A stretch of DNA of 32,465 nucleotides from an uncultured Granulosicoccaceae bacterium (GTDB lineage: Bacteria > Pseudomonadota > Gammaproteobacteria > Granulosicoccales > Granulosicoccaceae): contig CALDTX010000206.1 in assembly GCA_937923565.1 (NCBI GenBank), positions 1-32,465 of the forward strand, given 5' to 3'. A program made the translations under genes and the position numbers. Under the pieces are notes generated by a model, which worked only from the letters and a program-made list of their open reading frames with translations, was not told where the DNA came from and made no database searches. Position 1 is the first letter of the stretch, and each line of letters starts with the position of its first letter. Positions 1 to 9,802 of the stretch are shown piece after piece.

Positions 1-257
1 ACTTTGCGTAAAGCAGGCGCCATTTTGTTTACCAGCGTGCCGGCAACCACCATGACGTCCGACTGCCTTGGGCTGGGTCGGAAAATGATGCCGAAGCGAT
101 CGAGATCGTAGCGCGCAGCACCAGCGTGCATCATTTCAACCGCACAACAGGCTAATCCGAAACTCATTGGCCACATAGACCCTGTTCTGGCCCAGTTGAT
201 TAGCTTGTCTGCGGAAGTGGTGACAAAGCCCTCTTCTAATACGCCTTCTATTCCCAC
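1..257 (-). CDS. nuoB: NADH-quinone oxidoreductase subunit B, N-terminal part (cut by window edge)
   Basis: NuoB is the peripheral-arm subunit of respiratory complex I that holds the terminal N2 [4Fe-4S] cluster and passes electrons to quinone. About 85 residues are visible before the left edge. They include [10 protein letters not shown], whose two adjacent cysteines are cluster ligands, then [11 protein letters not shown] and [10 protein letters not shown], all hallmarks of the family. The start is GTG at 257-255, giving [11 protein letters not shown]. It lies inside the last codons of nuoA and overlaps its TAG stop, so the two genes are probably translationally coupled. The remaining cysteine ligands and the C-terminus lie outside the window. 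Confidence 0.95.
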   Translation of the reverse strand, partial: MGIEGVLEEGFVTTSADKLINWARTGSMWPMSFGLACCAVEMMHAGAARYDLDRFGIIFRPSPRQSDVMVVAGTLVNKMAPALRK

Positions 258-604
258 TCAAGTGCTCCTTTTTTCCATTCGTAGATGAAACCGATCACCA
301 GAATGAAAAGGAAAATGGCCATTGCCGCAAACGCCGCGCCCGAAATTTTATCCAGGACCACAGCCCATGGAATCAAAAACGCAATTTCGAGATCGAAAAT
401 GATAAACAGGATGGCAACGAGATAATAACGAACGTCAAATTTCATGCGGGCATCTTCAAACGCTTCGAAGCCACACTCATAAGGCGAGTTTTTGTCTTTG
501 GTAGGATTGGACGGACCGATTACGCGCCCTGCGTTAAGCAGAACCACGCCAGCAACAAGCCCAATGACAATAAAAAGTAAAACCGGAAAATAATTTGCTA
601 ACAC
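248..604 (-). CDS. nuoA: NADH-quinone oxidoreductase subunit A
   Basis: NuoA is a small membrane subunit of complex I near the quinone site. The 118-residue product has three hydrophobic segments (about 5-26, 60-82 and 88-108). The conserved loop [20 protein letters not shown] lies between the first two, followed by [11 protein letters not shown]. The start is GTG at 604-602, preceded by GGAG at 612-615 with seven bases of spacing, which supports this start over a later one. The gene is somewhat shorter than the E. coli protein but within the normal range for proteobacteria. It is first in the nuo operon and overlaps nuoB. Any promoter must lie in the roughly 130 bases between the tRNA terminator and the start codon. 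Confidence 0.96.
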   Translation of the reverse strand: MLANYFPVLLFIVIGLVAGVVLLNAGRVIGPSNPTKDKNSPYECGFEAFEDARMKFDVRYYLVAILFIIFDLEIAFLIPWAVVLDKISGAAFAAMAIFLFILVIGFIYEWKKGALEWE

Positions 605-736
605 ACCCTAACTCCAGCCTGAATTAATGGGTGACAGAACCGGACACACCCAACCAACCATTATCGCAGATAAATACGCTCAATGCAGCCGGAAGGCGAA
701 GCTTTTTGAAGACAAACTTTGTTGACCCCACATACT

Positions 737-772
737 AAAAAACCACGGCAACATTAACTGCTGCCATGGTTT
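737..772 (-). terminator. Rho-independent terminator after tRNA-Leu
   Basis: An 11-bp stem (740-750 with 762-772, one G-U wobble) encloses an 11-base loop. Read on the minus strand it ends in six T residues (742-737). It lies just downstream of the tRNA-Leu gene and would end transcription from secG/tRNA-Leu before nuoA. Confidence 0.85.
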
Positions 773-786
773 ATAGACCATAAATA

Positions 787-871
787 TGGTGCCGACGCCC
801 GGACTCGAACCGGGACAGCTTGCGCTACTACCCCCTCAAGATAGCGTGTCTACCAATTCCACCACGTCGGC
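787..871 (-). tRNA. leuU: tRNA-Leu (anticodon GAG)
   Basis: The minus strand folds as a class II tRNA. The acceptor stem is GCCGACG with CGTCGGC, the D region is TGGTGGAATTGGTAGACAC, and there is a short variable arm. The T arm contains GGTTCGAGTCC, and CCA is encoded at 789-787. The anticodon stem CTATC/GGTAG closes the loop TTGAGGG, placing GAG at 837-835, which decodes CUC and CUU leucine codons. The secG-tRNA-Leu(GAG) order is the one found in E. coli (secG-leuU), which supports the identity. Confidence 0.97.
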
Positions 872-939
872 GTGATGATTAAAACTTGCATTTAAACCCA
901 AACGTACGCCGTTTCGATCAAATTTTGAACCTAACAGCA

Positions 940-1311
940 TCATTCAGTAGCCGTGGGTAAATCGCTTTCTGAGGCACTCGGCGCTTCGGGTGTTACATCA
1001 CCTGGAATATCATTTTCTGGCGCAGCGGGCGCTGATTGTTCAGTTGTGGGCAAATCGGTCACACTTGAGATACCGCCATCACGATTAGCCGCGAGATAAA
1101 ACAAGGTTAAGCTGGTAGCGAAAAACAAACCTGCGAGCACCGTAGTGAGCTTTGTCATGAATGATGCCGAACCACGGGCACCGAATACGGTTGACGAGGC
1201 ACCGCTACCGAACGCAGCCCCTGCGTCTGCACCTTTACCGTGCTGTATCAGTACCAGCCCAATGACGGCTACGGCCAATGCGACGTGTATAACCAATGCT
1301 ATAGATTGCAT
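940..1311 (-). CDS. secG: Preprotein translocase subunit SecG
   Basis: SecG is the small inner-membrane subunit of the SecYEG protein-export channel. It has two membrane helices (about 3-22 and 52-74 of 123 residues) around the conserved cytoplasmic stretch LIQHGKGADAGAAFGSGAS and the following GARGSASF. The ATG at 1311-1309 (MQSIALVIH) was chosen because it aligns with known SecG starts; the reading frame stays open for 14 further codons upstream that look non-native. The tail after about residue 80 is acidic and rich in Pro, Ala, Glu and Thr, as is common and poorly conserved in this family. It lies between tpiA and tRNA-Leu, with tpiA ending 23 bases upstream of the start. Confidence 0.95.
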   Translation of the reverse strand: MQSIALVIHVALAVAVIGLVLIQHGKGADAGAAFGSGASSTVFGARGSASFMTKLTTVLAGLFFATSLTLFYLAANRDGGISSVTDLPTTEQSAPAAPENDIPGDVTPEAPSASESDLPTATE

Positions 1312-1334
1312 GAAATATTCTCTAAATAACCGGC

Positions 1335-2090
1335 CTAACCGGCAGCACGACAAATGGCTAGAAAGTCGTCGGCGTTTAATGCCGCACCGCCAATCAAACC
1401 ACCATCAATATCAGGTTGCGAAAAAAGCTCTTTCGCGTTGGCAGGTTTAACGCTGCCGCCATATAAAATTTTAACGCCTGCTGCAACGCTACTGTTTAGC
1501 TCCGCAAGCTTACTCCTAAGCATGGCATGAACTTCCTGTGCTTGCTCACTACTTGCGGATTTGCCAGTGCCAATGGCCCAAACAGGCTCGTAAGCAATAA
1601 CAGCATTTGCAAAACCATCGATACCAATAACCGCAGTAACAGCGTCGAGCTGTGCCGACATCACTGACTGCCAGTTGCCAGCCTCGCGCTCCTCGAGCGT
1701 TTCACCGATACAAATAATAGGTATTAAACCAGCGTTTTGAACAGCGGCGGCCTTTTTGGCCACGATGCTATCGCTCTCACCAAACAGTTGGCGTCTTTCT
1801 GAGTGCCCAACAATGATATGTGAACAACTGAATTCCTGCAGCATTTCTGCAGCCACTTCACCTGTGAACGCGCCGCTAGATTGCATACTGCAATTTTGCG
1901 AACCAAGCTTGATGGCTGAATTTGCTACAACAGACTGAACATCCTGAATATGCACAAACGACGGACACACAAGCACATCACATGTGACATCACTGACGCC
2001 GTCAACCAATGCAGTGGCAAGCGCTTTTACAGAGCTTCTGGAACCATTAAGTTTCCAGTTGCCCGCTACTAATGGTTGCCTAGGATTCAA
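1335..2090 (-). CDS. tpiA: Triosephosphate isomerase
   Basis: This enzyme interconverts dihydroxyacetone phosphate and glyceraldehyde 3-phosphate in glycolysis and gluconeogenesis. The 251 residues form a complete TIM barrel: Lys13 in GNWKLNG, His96 in IIVGHSERR, catalytic Glu168 in AYEPVWAIGTG, and phosphate-binding YGGSVKPANA and GGLIGGAAL near the end. The start is TTG at 2090-2088 (MNPRQPLVAGNWK). The GAGGT element at 2098-2102, seven bases upstream, makes this start convincing, and no ATG exists before the essential lysine. It is probably co-transcribed with secG. A terminator separates it from glmM, so a promoter is expected in about 2105-2180. Confidence 0.97.
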   Translation of the reverse strand: MNPRQPLVAGNWKLNGSRSSVKALATALVDGVSDVTCDVLVCPSFVHIQDVQSVVANSAIKLGSQNCSMQSSGAFTGEVAAEMLQEFSCSHIIVGHSERRQLFGESDSIVAKKAAAVQNAGLIPIICIGETLEEREAGNWQSVMSAQLDAVTAVIGIDGFANAVIAYEPVWAIGTGKSASSEQAQEVHAMLRSKLAELNSSVAAGVKILYGGSVKPANAKELFSQPDIDGGLIGGAALNADDFLAICRAAG

Positions 2091-2183
2091 CCTGTATACC
2101 TCGACTCAGCAAAGCTCGCCAGAATACCTGAAAATGCCTTGCCGAGTCTAGTGCGATAGCACAATAGTTTATTGAAAAGACCG

Positions 2184-2204
2184 AAAAAAAGCGCGTGGCG
2201 CTTT
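2184..2204 (-). terminator. Rho-independent terminator after glmM
   Basis: AAAGCGC (2188-2194) pairs with GCGCTTT (2198-2204) around a three-base loop. On the minus strand the stem runs into seven T residues (2190-2184). It begins 10 bases after the glmM stop codon and separates glmM from tpiA. Confidence 0.85.
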
Positions 2205-2214
2205 ATTTGCCGGT

Positions 2215-3552
2215 TTATCCGAGCTGCTCGCCCACGGTATTAGCCACTTGCTGGCAAATACGCTCAACATCATTAGCCACTTTGCCTTCAACCATAACCC
2301 GAACCAACGGCTCAGTTCCTGAAGGACGCAGCAAAATTCGACCGGCATCACCAAGGGATTGTTCGGCAGCTTTCACCGCATCGTTGATAGCAACGTTGCC
2401 ACTGAAATCGACTTTATTCGCCAACGGCACATTCTTTAGCACTTGTGGGTAGAGCTGCATTTCGCCGCGCAGCTTAGCCAAAGGCTCACCCGTGGCTTTC
2501 ACCACCGACAGCACTTCCAATGCCGCAACTATGGCATCTCCGGTAGTGACTCGATCCAGGCAGATAATATGACCGGAATTTTCACCACCCAGACGCCAAC
2601 CATGCTGCTTCAACAGCTCCATAACATAGCGATCACCGACACCTGCACGGGCAAACGGAACACCCATTTTTTCGAGCGCACGTTCCAAACCCAAATTGGT
2701 CATTAGCGTACCGGCAACACCGCCCTCTAACGTGCCTGCATCGTGCCGGGCTTTTGCCAGTACGTATAAAATTTCATCACCATCGACGATCTCGCCACGA
2801 TGATCCACCATGATTAAGCGATCACCATCTCCATCGAGCGCTACACCCAAGTCGGCTCGCTCCAGAAGCACATGAGCACGCAGGTTATCGGGTGCGGTGG
2901 CACCACAGTCTTTGTTGATGTTGGTACCGTTTGGCTCTGCGCCCACTGAAACAACATCGGCACCTAATTCATCAAACACCCGGCGAGCGATGTCGTAGCC
3001 TGCCCCGTTCGCTGCATCAACGACGATTTTCATGCCTGTCAGACGCATGCCTGATGGGAAGGTACTTTTACAAAATTCGATATAACGACCCGCTGCATCG
3101 TTGATTCTTACCGCTCGACCCAAGTCAGCAGAATCGACCGTGGTCATTTCTTGTTCCATCATCGCTTCAATTTCCAATTCCACCTCATCGGGCAGTTTGG
3201 AACCTTCAGACGAGAAGAATTTTAATCCGTTATCGTAATACGGGTTATGTGAGGCGCTAATAACGATGCCTGCCGCTGCCCGAAAGGTACTGGTTAAATA
3301 AGCGATAGCAGGCGTTGGCATTGGCCCAAGCATGCTGCTGTTGATACCTGCCGAGGCCAAACCAGCTTCTAAAGCAGATTCAAATAAATAACCCGATATA
3401 CGCGTGTCTTTACCGATCAGTACTTCCCTATTGCCTTTAGACGCCAGCACTTTCCCAGCGGCCCAGCCAAGTTTCATAACTGTTTGGGCGGTCATTGGAA
3501 ATTGACCTACTCGACCGCGTATGCCGTCAGTTCCGAAATATTTTCTAGACAT
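2215..3552 (-). CDS. glmM: Phosphoglucosamine mutase
   Basis: GlmM converts glucosamine 6-phosphate to glucosamine 1-phosphate, the step that leads to UDP-GlcNAc for peptidoglycan and LPS. The product has 445 residues, the same as E. coli GlmM. It opens with [11 protein letters not shown]. The phosphorylated catalytic serine is Ser101 in [10 protein letters not shown]. The Mg2+ loop DGDGDR lies at 240-245, the sugar-binding loop GGENSGH at about 322, and the phosphate-binding [13 protein letters not shown] near the C-terminus. The ATG start at 3552 matches the family start. folP ends only 36 bases upstream, so the two genes probably form one transcript, which ends at the adjacent terminator. 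Confidence 0.97.
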   Translation of the reverse strand: MSRKYFGTDGIRGRVGQFPMTAQTVMKLGWAAGKVLASKGNREVLIGKDTRISGYLFESALEAGLASAGINSSMLGPMPTPAIAYLTSTFRAAAGIVISASHNPYYDNGLKFFSSEGSKLPDEVELEIEAMMEQEMTTVDSADLGRAVRINDAAGRYIEFCKSTFPSGMRLTGMKIVVDAANGAGYDIARRVFDELGADVVSVGAEPNGTNINKDCGATAPDNLRAHVLLERADLGVALDGDGDRLIMVDHRGEIVDGDEILYVLAKARHDAGTLEGGVAGTLMTNLGLERALEKMGVPFARAGVGDRYVMELLKQHGWRLGGENSGHIICLDRVTTGDAIVAALEVLSVVKATGEPLAKLRGEMQLYPQVLKNVPLANKVDFSGNVAINDAVKAAEQSLGDAGRILLRPSGTEPLVRVMVEGKVANDVERICQQVANTVGEQLG

Positions 3553-3566
3553 CGAATTATCGCCTG

Positions 3567-3581
3567 GTGGTCTTGGACCAC
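3567..3581. repeat. Short inverted repeat in the folP-glmM spacer
   Basis: GTGGTC and GACCAC form a perfect 6-bp stem around TTG within the 36-base spacer. It lacks a T run, so it is not a classical terminator; it could stabilise an mRNA end or be chance. Confidence 0.4.
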
Positions 3582-3588
3582 GTCGTTA

Positions 3589-4440
3589 TCAACCGTTTTT
3601 TACGGCATTTAGAATTTTTAACGCTGCAGCCGTTTCAGCTACATCGTGCACTCGCACCACACTTGCGCCTTGCTGGACACACAGCAAGGCCGCTGTAACA
3701 CTGCCTACTGTTCTATCTTGCTGGTCATTTTCTAACATCTGACCGATCATGCTTTTGCGAGATAACCCAATCAACACAGGTGCTATATCGGTCAATTTCG
3801 ACAGATTTCTAAGCAATTCCACGTTGTGCGACAATGTTTTGCCAAATCCAAAACCCGGATCAATCAATAATTGCCCGGCATCCAACCCAGAAGATCGACA
3901 CTTTTCCAATCTTTCTTTAAGAAAATCAGCAACTTCCGACACAACATCCGTGTATTGGGGCGCTGTTTGCATAGTTCGGGGCTCACCTAGCATATGCATC
4001 AGGCATACCGGCAAGCCCAAACTAACTGCCGCATCCATTGCTCCGGGTTCTCTGAGTGCCCGAACATCATTGATCAGCCCCACACCGGCAGCCGCACTCG
4101 CACGCATGACGGCGGCTTTGCTGGTGTCAATAGATACGATCGTATCGAATCGCGATTTAAGCAATTCGATAACCGGTACTACCCGATCAATTTCTTGATC
4201 GACAGATACTGCGTCTGCGCCCGGACGGGTTGACTCACCGCCTATATCGATAATATCCGCACCTGCAGCAAGCATTTGCTCTGTTTGGGCGAGCGCTTGA
4301 TCTACCTCTACGAACCGCCCTCCATCCGAAAACGAGTCTGGCGTGACATTCAAAATGCCCATTATTCGAGGTTGATTAAGCTTGAGCCGATTCACGCCAC
4401 AACGCAATACTGGCGTTACATTAGACAAAGTAGTTTGCAT
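3589..4440 (-). CDS. folP: Dihydropteroate synthase
   Basis: FolP condenses p-aminobenzoate with the pterin pyrophosphate in folate synthesis and is the target of sulfonamides. The 283-residue protein has the family motifs in order: MGILNVTPDSFSDGG (about 27-41), DIGGESTRPGA, LINDVRAL, LMHMLGEPRTMQ, LIDPGFGFGKT, GLSRKSMIG and VRVHDVAET. The start is ATG at 4440-4438, with about 20 residues before the barrel, a normal N-terminus. It lies between ftsH and glmM in the classical gammaproteobacterial order. A strong terminator upstream, after ftsH, implies its own promoter in about 4441-4550. Confidence 0.96.
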   Translation of the reverse strand: MQTTLSNVTPVLRCGVNRLKLNQPRIMGILNVTPDSFSDGGRFVEVDQALAQTEQMLAAGADIIDIGGESTRPGADAVSVDQEIDRVVPVIELLKSRFDTIVSIDTSKAAVMRASAAAGVGLINDVRALREPGAMDAAVSLGLPVCLMHMLGEPRTMQTAPQYTDVVSEVADFLKERLEKCRSSGLDAGQLLIDPGFGFGKTLSHNVELLRNLSKLTDIAPVLIGLSRKSMIGQMLENDQQDRTVGSVTAALLCVQQGASVVRVHDVAETAAALKILNAVKNG

Positions 4441-4551
4441 CTATAGAGACCAACCCCAAAATGGTAGTACGAAGCGCACTGTGAAGTGATGACAATTGTT
4501 TCATCTGCACTGACCTAAACAGATCTTCAAAGGTAATAAATCGTTGCCAAT

Positions 4552-4581
4552 AAAAAAGCCATGCGGAAACATGGCTTTTTT
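4552..4581 (-). terminator. Rho-independent terminator after ftsH
   Basis: AAAAAAGCCATG (4552-4563) and CATGGCTTTTTT (4570-4581) form a perfect 12-bp stem with a six-base loop. A/T runs on both sides let it work in either direction. It lies 36 bases after the ftsH stop. Confidence 0.9.
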
Positions 4582-4616
4582 ACGTTTACTTTTGTGCGTT
4601 CAAGGCACTTGTAAAA

Positions 4617-6584
4617 TTAGTGCAAACTTGGAGCACCATCGACTGAAGAATCATCGTCTAAATCTCCGTCTGCTTCGTCCCCTTTCTTGGAAGCAGCATC
4701 TGAGGATTCCGCGGTAGCACCACCGGTAGGCTTATCATCGGTTGAAGAATCGTCACCGTCCCAGTCTGCAGGCGGCCCTGGTTCTTTACGGTCCATCAGG
4801 CGATCAATTTGACCGATATCGATAGTTTCGTATTTAAGCAAAGCATCTGCCATCGCATGCAAGATATCTGTATTTTCTTTCAAGATAACTTCTGCGCGCT
4901 CGTAGTTGTTATCGATTAACAATCGAATTTCTTCATCGATTGTTTGCACGGTATCACCAGACATCGGCTTCTGGTTCGTTGTAGAGCGGCCAAGAAACAC
5001 TTCGCCCTCTTCTTCGCTATATGCTAACGGACCTAGCTTCTCAGATAAGCCCCAACGAGTAACCATGTTGCGTGCAATTTCCGTAGCCCGTTCGATATCG
5101 CTGGAAGCACCCGTGGTAACGTTTTCTGCACCGAAAATAATTTCTTCTGCAATACGACCACCATACAACGTGGCGATTCGGCATTCTAAATCGAGCTTAC
5201 TGTTGCTGTAACGATCTTCCTCTGGCAAATACATCGTGACACCCAGCGCCCGACCACGAGGAATAATAGTGACTTTGTAAACAGGATCGTGCTGTGGCAC
5301 CAGCCTGCCTACAATGGCGTGTCCTGCTTCGTGATAAGCGGTCAGTCGTTTTTCTTTCTCGCTCATTACCATGGACTTGCGCTCTGCGCCCATCATAATT
5401 TTATCTTTTGCGCGTTCGAAGTCGCCCATGTCGACGTGCTTTGAATTCGACCGAGCAGCAAACAACGCCGCTTCGTTAACCAAGTTGGCTAAATCGGCAC
5501 CTGAGAAACCAGGAGTACCACGGGCGATAAGGTCGGGTCGGACATCGTCGGATAAGGGCACTTTGTTCATGTGTACTTTTAAAATTTGCTCTCGACCACG
5601 CACATCAGGCAATGGCACAACCACCTGACGGTCGAATCGTCCGGGGCGTAGCAAGGCTGGATCGAGTACATCGGGGCGGTTAGTGGCAGCGATAACAATA
5701 ACGCCTTCGTTACCTTCAAACCCATCCATCTCTACCAACAATTGGTTCAAGGTTTGTTCGCGTTCGTCATGGCCACCGCCAAGCCCTGCACCACGGTGCC
5801 GACCAACAGCATCAATTTCATCAATAAAGATAATGCAAGGGGAATGCTTTTTGGCTTGTTCGAACATATCGCGCACGCGACTAGCGCCGACACCAACAAA
5901 CATCTCTACAAAATCTGAACCCGAGATCGTGAAAAACGGCACCTTAGCTTCACCAGCTATGGCTTTAGCCAGCAACGTTTTACCGGTACCGGGTGAACCA
6001 ACCATTAACACGCCACGTGGGATCTTGCCGCCCAGCTTCTGGAATTTGCCTGGGTCGCGCAGAAATTCAACCAGCTCGCTGACTTCTTCTTTTGCTTCTT
6101 CGACGCCTGCAACGTCTGCGAAAGTAACCTTAACTTGATCCTCGTTGAGTAAGCGCGCCTTACTTTTGCCGAAAGACATCGCGCCACGACCGCCACCGCC
6201 GCCCTGCATCTGCCGCATGAAGAAAATGTAAACACCGATCAAAATAATCAGCGGAAACCAGTTCATAAAAATGTTCAACAGAAAGCTGGGAGTTTTCGGT
6301 GCAACACGCTCAAAGTTGACGTTATTGTTGTCTAACTCACCAATGAGTGCACTGTTGTCAGTTTCGGGGTTATAAGTAGTAAACCGCTCACCAGCACGTG
6401 TGCCGGTAATTTCTACGCCATCAAATTTGACGTTATTTACCGAGCCGGATTCCACGCTATCGAGGAAATCTGAGTAAGCAATCGTGTTGGAAGGCGTTCT
6501 CTGCCCACCAAGATTGTTGAACACCGCCATCAGGATGACCGCAATCACCACCCAAAGCAGCACGTTTTTTATTAAGTCGTTCAA
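4617..6584 (-). CDS. ftsH: ATP-dependent zinc metalloprotease FtsH
   Basis: FtsH is the membrane-anchored AAA+ protease that degrades misfolded membrane proteins and short-lived regulators such as LpxC and sigma-32 in E. coli. The 655-residue protein has TM helices at about 6-23 and 101-122 flanking a periplasmic domain. Walker A is GSPGTGKT (196-203) and Walker B is IIFIDEID (251-258). The arginine-finger region includes RPGRFDRQ. Zinc-binding HEAGH is at 418-422, with the later Asp ligand in TTGASSD. The C-terminal 50 or so residues form an acidic Asp/Ser-rich tail. The start is TTG at 6584-6582, with GAGGT at 6591-6595, six bases upstream. It follows rlmE and ends at a strong terminator. 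Confidence 0.97.
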   Translation of the reverse strand: MNDLIKNVLLWVVIAVILMAVFNNLGGQRTPSNTIAYSDFLDSVESGSVNNVKFDGVEITGTRAGERFTTYNPETDNSALIGELDNNNVNFERVAPKTPSFLLNIFMNWFPLIILIGVYIFFMRQMQGGGGGRGAMSFGKSKARLLNEDQVKVTFADVAGVEEAKEEVSELVEFLRDPGKFQKLGGKIPRGVLMVGSPGTGKTLLAKAIAGEAKVPFFTISGSDFVEMFVGVGASRVRDMFEQAKKHSPCIIFIDEIDAVGRHRGAGLGGGHDEREQTLNQLLVEMDGFEGNEGVIVIAATNRPDVLDPALLRPGRFDRQVVVPLPDVRGREQILKVHMNKVPLSDDVRPDLIARGTPGFSGADLANLVNEAALFAARSNSKHVDMGDFERAKDKIMMGAERKSMVMSEKEKRLTAYHEAGHAIVGRLVPQHDPVYKVTIIPRGRALGVTMYLPEEDRYSNSKLDLECRIATLYGGRIAEEIIFGAENVTTGASSDIERATEIARNMVTRWGLSEKLGPLAYSEEEGEVFLGRSTTNQKPMSGDTVQTIDEEIRLLIDNNYERAEVILKENTDILHAMADALLKYETIDIGQIDRLMDRKEPGPPADWDGDDSSTDDKPTGGATAESSDAASKKGDEADGDLDDDSSVDGAPSLH

Positions 6585-6651
6585 AGGTTTACCTCACAGA
6601 ACCCTGCTTTGCAAAGGTTCATTATGCATCGAAATAGCCAACCAACAGCTA

Positions 6652-7275
6652 TCATATCAAGTTCCTTGCCACCACATACACTTCACGGCTTCGACTCCGT
6701 GAGGCAGCTGGTTTTCGCATTTTCACCGTTTTAAAACGGAGTCTCATCTGCTTCACATACTCATCGAAGCCTTCCCCTTGGAACACTTTGGCAACAAAGC
6801 AGCCCTCAGAGTTCAATACTTGGCAGGCCATATCCAACGCCAGCTCAACTAATCCCATCGCCCTAGCCTGATCGCTAGACGCCACTCCCGAAATATTGGG
6901 TGCCATATCCGACAATACAAGGTCGGCGCCCGAACTACCAAGCGCTTTTTCTATTGCTTCCGCCACATCATTGTCGGTGAAATCGCCCTGAATAAACGTT
7001 ACATGTGCGATTGATCCCATCGACAAGATATCTGAGGCCACGATATGGCCATTTTCACCAACTTTCTCGGCGATGTATTGTGTCCAACCGCCCGGTGCCG
7101 CACCTAACTCCAAAACCGACATTCCTGGCTTAAGCAGTTGATCTTTATCGTTTAATTCAATGAGCTTGTAAACTGCTCTGGACCGATAGCCATCAGCTTG
7201 AGCCTGTTTTACATGCTGATCTGTGACGTGCTCTTTGAGCCATCTGTCACTACTTTTACTTCTTCCTCGACCCAC
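6652..7275 (-). CDS. rlmE: 23S rRNA (uridine-2'-O)-methyltransferase RlmE (FtsJ)
   Basis: RlmE methylates the ribose of U2552 in the 23S rRNA A loop, a late step of 50S assembly. The 207-residue protein has the SAM-binding motif ELGAAPGGW (56-64). The K-D-K-E catalytic tetrad is visible at Lys37 (SRAVYKL), Asp123 ([10 protein letters not shown]), Lys163 (FVAKVF) and Glu198 ([10 protein letters not shown]). The start is GTG at 7275-7273, giving [16 protein letters not shown], which matches the basic N-terminus of the family. ftsH starts 67 bases downstream, so the pair is probably an operon; yhbY is divergent upstream. All three form a conserved neighbourhood in gammaproteobacteria. Confidence 0.96.
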   Translation of the reverse strand: MGRGRSKSSDRWLKEHVTDQHVKQAQADGYRSRAVYKLIELNDKDQLLKPGMSVLELGAAPGGWTQYIAEKVGENGHIVASDILSMGSIAHVTFIQGDFTDNDVAEAIEKALGSSGADLVLSDMAPNISGVASSDQARAMGLVELALDMACQVLNSEGCFVAKVFQGEGFDEYVKQMRLRFKTVKMRKPAASRSRSREVYVVARNLI

Positions 7276-7414
7276 AGGCTCTCACGACCGTTACACTATG
7301 CGTCTATTACGCGATTCTAAGTGTAGGGTGATATGGTGCTTCCCGCCACTTTCTAAACGCGATTTTGCCAACGCTTAACGAGGCAGCCCCTGCCCAAGGT
7401 CGATCAAAGCACGT

Positions 7415-7714
7415 ATGAACAAAAAACTGCTTAGCAACAAACAGCTGAAAACACTTAAATCTATGGCTCACGGCCTGAGCCCAGTGGTTCGGGTTGGGCA
7501 ACATGGTTTGAGTACAGGAGTTTATTCGGAACTGGATATTGCTTTAGATCATCATGAGCTGATAAAAATTAAGGTGGCCGCGGATGATCGCGAAGCCCGT
7601 CTGCAAATGTTGGAACAGCTGGCTAAAAAGTCTGGCGCAACAATTGTACAGTCGATTGGATCGGTCGCCGTTCTATACCGACAAAACCCGGACAAACAGG
7701 TTATATCAATTTAA
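7415..7714 (+). CDS. yhbY: YhbY-family ribosome-associated RNA-binding protein (CRM domain)
   Basis: This 99-residue protein is a single CRM domain, a small alpha/beta fold that binds rRNA precursors in 50S assembly. Typical features are LSNKQLKTLKSMAH, the GxxG loop region in VRVGQHGLS, the stretch HELIKIKVAADDREA and the closing GSVAVLYRQNP. The ATG at 7415 gives the usual short basic N-terminus MNKKLLSNKQ. It is divergent from rlmE, as in E. coli, so both genes of the pair act on the large ribosomal subunit. The 139-base gap holds both promoters. It converges on the sensor kinase gene with a 22-base gap. Confidence 0.94.
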   Translation: MNKKLLSNKQLKTLKSMAHGLSPVVRVGQHGLSTGVYSELDIALDHHELIKIKVAADDREARLQMLEQLAKKSGATIVQSIGSVAVLYRQNPDKQVISI

Positions 7715-7736
7715 AACTGAGTACACCACGCACCTG

Positions 7737-9071
7737 TTAGGCTTTATCGGGCAGGTGCACGCTGACCCGCAAGCCGCCTAAGCGAGCGGAAATATCAAAC
7801 TCCACGCTACCGTTATAGGTTTCCACGATATCTTTTACGATCGAAAGCCCCAAGCCATGCCCGGCAACCGACTCGTCTAAGCGCACACCGCGCTGCATTA
7901 ACCGATCAAACTCAACTGGAGAGCACCCCGGGCCGTCGTCTTCAACTTCAAGCAATACACCTTGCGCGCTTTTAACGTTAACCATTACCACAGAATTTGC
8001 CCATTTAACGCCGTTGTCCAACAAGTTACCGATGAGCTCGAGCATGTCTTGTCTGTCGTAGCTCAGTTGCACATCTTTGCCGATATTACTGCGGATATCG
8101 ACGGCTTTGTCGGCGTACTCCTGTTCCAACAAACCACACAGAGCGGGCAACTCTTGCTCCAGCTCAAACAGCTGACCGGCGGCTCCCCGACCAGCCAATC
8201 TGGCACGCTTGAGTTCGCTCTCGATAAGCTGCCGAATCCGTTCAGCATTTTGGCTTATGGCCTGACGTTTCTCCAGTTCATTGCCGTCGCTCGATTCGCT
8301 TGAACGCAACAGCAGGTTTAATGGGCTTTTTAGAGAATGCGCTAAATTGCCCACGGCATTTCGTGACTGGCGTAGGCGCTGATCAAAGCGCGTTAACAAG
8401 CGATTAAACTCACTGACCAAAGGCAGCACTTCGCTGGGAACATCTTCAGAGAGCGATACCGCTAAACCGTGCTCGAGTCGGTTCATGTCTTCTCTTATTG
8501 CATCAAGCTTTTTTACTGACCGGCGAACAATCAAATGCTGGACAAACAATAAAGTGCACAACAATAACAATGATATCGCTGCAAAATACCATTGAAAGAT
8601 ACTTAAACGAGCGTGTATGGGCGTCATGTCTTCGGCTATGGCAACCGTAAACAAATGCCCCTGCTTTGCGAATCCGCCTTGCCATAAAAGCAAGGGTTCG
8701 CCGGCTTTACCCAGCAAAGTTTGTTTACTGATTTGGCCCGGTGCCAGCATGGGTAAATCAAACGATTGGTCCCACGACGAGCGCGATAGAATTTCGCCTT
8801 CCGGCGCTAATTTAATAACGTAATATTTTCCAGAACCTGGTAGGTCATAAGCTGGGTTTAAGCGAGCAGACCCCAGCGAAGGTGAGCCCAAATTAAGTTC
8901 GGGAAACTCTAGCGCTGCACGCACATGGCTGGACTCTGCTTCCAAGCGACTGTAAACAAACTCATTGGTGAGCAAGCGACTGGTTAACGAACCTGCCCAC
9001 CAAAATATAAGCATTAATACTAACAAGCTAACGACGAGGCCAACTTGCAGACTTCGTTCGAGTGAGTTCAA
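7737..9071 (-). CDS. PhoQ-like sensor histidine kinase
   Basis: This is an inner-membrane sensor kinase of 444 residues. TM helices at about 9-28 and 160-181 enclose a periplasmic sensing domain of about 130 residues. A HAMP-like linker follows, then the H-box with phospho-acceptor His245 in NLAHSLKSPL, the N-box in LIGNLLDNGVKWA, and G-boxes EDDGPGC and GHGLGLSIVKDIVE. The H-box and DNGVKWA resemble PhoQ-type kinases, but the periplasmic ligand cannot be read from sequence. The start is TTG at 9071-9069, overlapping the TGA of the regulator gene (TTGA), so translation is likely coupled. No earlier start fits, because the N-terminal helix begins directly after it. Confidence 0.9.
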   Translation of the reverse strand: MNSLERSLQVGLVVSLLVLMLIFWWAGSLTSRLLTNEFVYSRLEAESSHVRAALEFPELNLGSPSLGSARLNPAYDLPGSGKYYVIKLAPEGEILSRSSWDQSFDLPMLAPGQISKQTLLGKAGEPLLLWQGGFAKQGHLFTVAIAEDMTPIHARLSIFQWYFAAISLLLLCTLLFVQHLIVRRSVKKLDAIREDMNRLEHGLAVSLSEDVPSEVLPLVSEFNRLLTRFDQRLRQSRNAVGNLAHSLKSPLNLLLRSSESSDGNELEKRQAISQNAERIRQLIESELKRARLAGRGAAGQLFELEQELPALCGLLEQEYADKAVDIRSNIGKDVQLSYDRQDMLELIGNLLDNGVKWANSVVMVNVKSAQGVLLEVEDDGPGCSPVEFDRLMQRGVRLDESVAGHGLGLSIVKDIVETYNGSVEFDISARLGGLRVSVHLPDKA

Positions 9072-9733
9072 TTCGGGTCGTTGAACACGTAGCCTTGGCC
9101 ACGTTTAGTTACGATCATATGGTTACCAATTTTTTCCCGCAAACGCCGTACGTAGACTTCGATCAAGTTACTGTCTCGATCAGAGTCCTGATCGTACACG
9201 TGGCCCGACAACGTTGTTTTTGACAGTATTTTGCCGCTGTTGAGCATCAGGTAGCGAAGCATTCGAAACTCTGTGCCAGTGAGTTGATACGATTGTCCAT
9301 CTTTAACACTGACTTCCTGGGTATCTTCATCAAGCTTTAATGTTTTGGTTTCAATACTGTGTGACATATTGCCGTGGCGTCGGTAAACCAACGCTCTGAT
9401 ACGCGCAATAAGCTCTTCGATATGAAATGGCTTACCCAGATAATCATCGGCACCGGCTTTAAAACCATCGACTCTTTCATACCAGGCATCTCTTGCGGTT
9501 AGCACAATAACCGGTACGCGATTATCCCGCTTTCGCCAAGCCTGCAATATATCCATGCCAGACTTTTGGGGTAGACCCAAATCTAACACGACGGCATCGT
9601 AGGGCTCCGAGTCGCCAAGGTATTCTCCATCGATACCGTTATTCGCTACATCCACAGCAAAACCCGCTTTGACTAAATCGGATCGCATGTACGTAACGAG
9701 CTCTTGATCGTCCTCGATTAATAACAGACGCAT
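9068..9733 (-). CDS. PhoP-like OmpR-family response regulator
   Basis: This 221-residue regulator has a complete receiver: acidic pair Asp8/Asp9, phospho-acceptor Asp51 in VVLDLGLP, Thr79 in VLTA, and Lys101 in YLGKPF. A winged-helix DNA-binding domain follows (about 130-218), with LTGTEFRMLRYLM, a DSDRDSNLIEVYVRRLREKIG recognition region written here only in part of its context, and the closing RGQGYVF. It is first in a two-gene operon with the cognate kinase and overlaps it by four bases. Sequence and order resemble PhoP/PhoQ, which respond to Mg2+, antimicrobial peptides or acid in enterobacteria; the signal here is unknown. Confidence 0.93.
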   Translation of the reverse strand: MRLLLIEDDQELVTYMRSDLVKAGFAVDVANNGIDGEYLGDSEPYDAVVLDLGLPQKSGMDILQAWRKRDNRVPVIVLTARDAWYERVDGFKAGADDYLGKPFHIEELIARIRALVYRRHGNMSHSIETKTLKLDEDTQEVSVKDGQSYQLTGTEFRMLRYLMLNSGKILSKTTLSGHVYDQDSDRDSNLIEVYVRRLREKIGNHMIVTKRGQGYVFNDPN

Positions 9734-9802
9734 GGGGTATTTGGAACTGAAGGCTTCTGATAAACCGGAGTATACCGTGACAAGGCTGCCCCTAAAACGA
9801 AA

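Noticed and set aside
1145-1450. Plus-strand open frame of 101 codons across secG and tpiA
   Set aside because: It is antisense to two well-supported genes and has no recognisable protein features.
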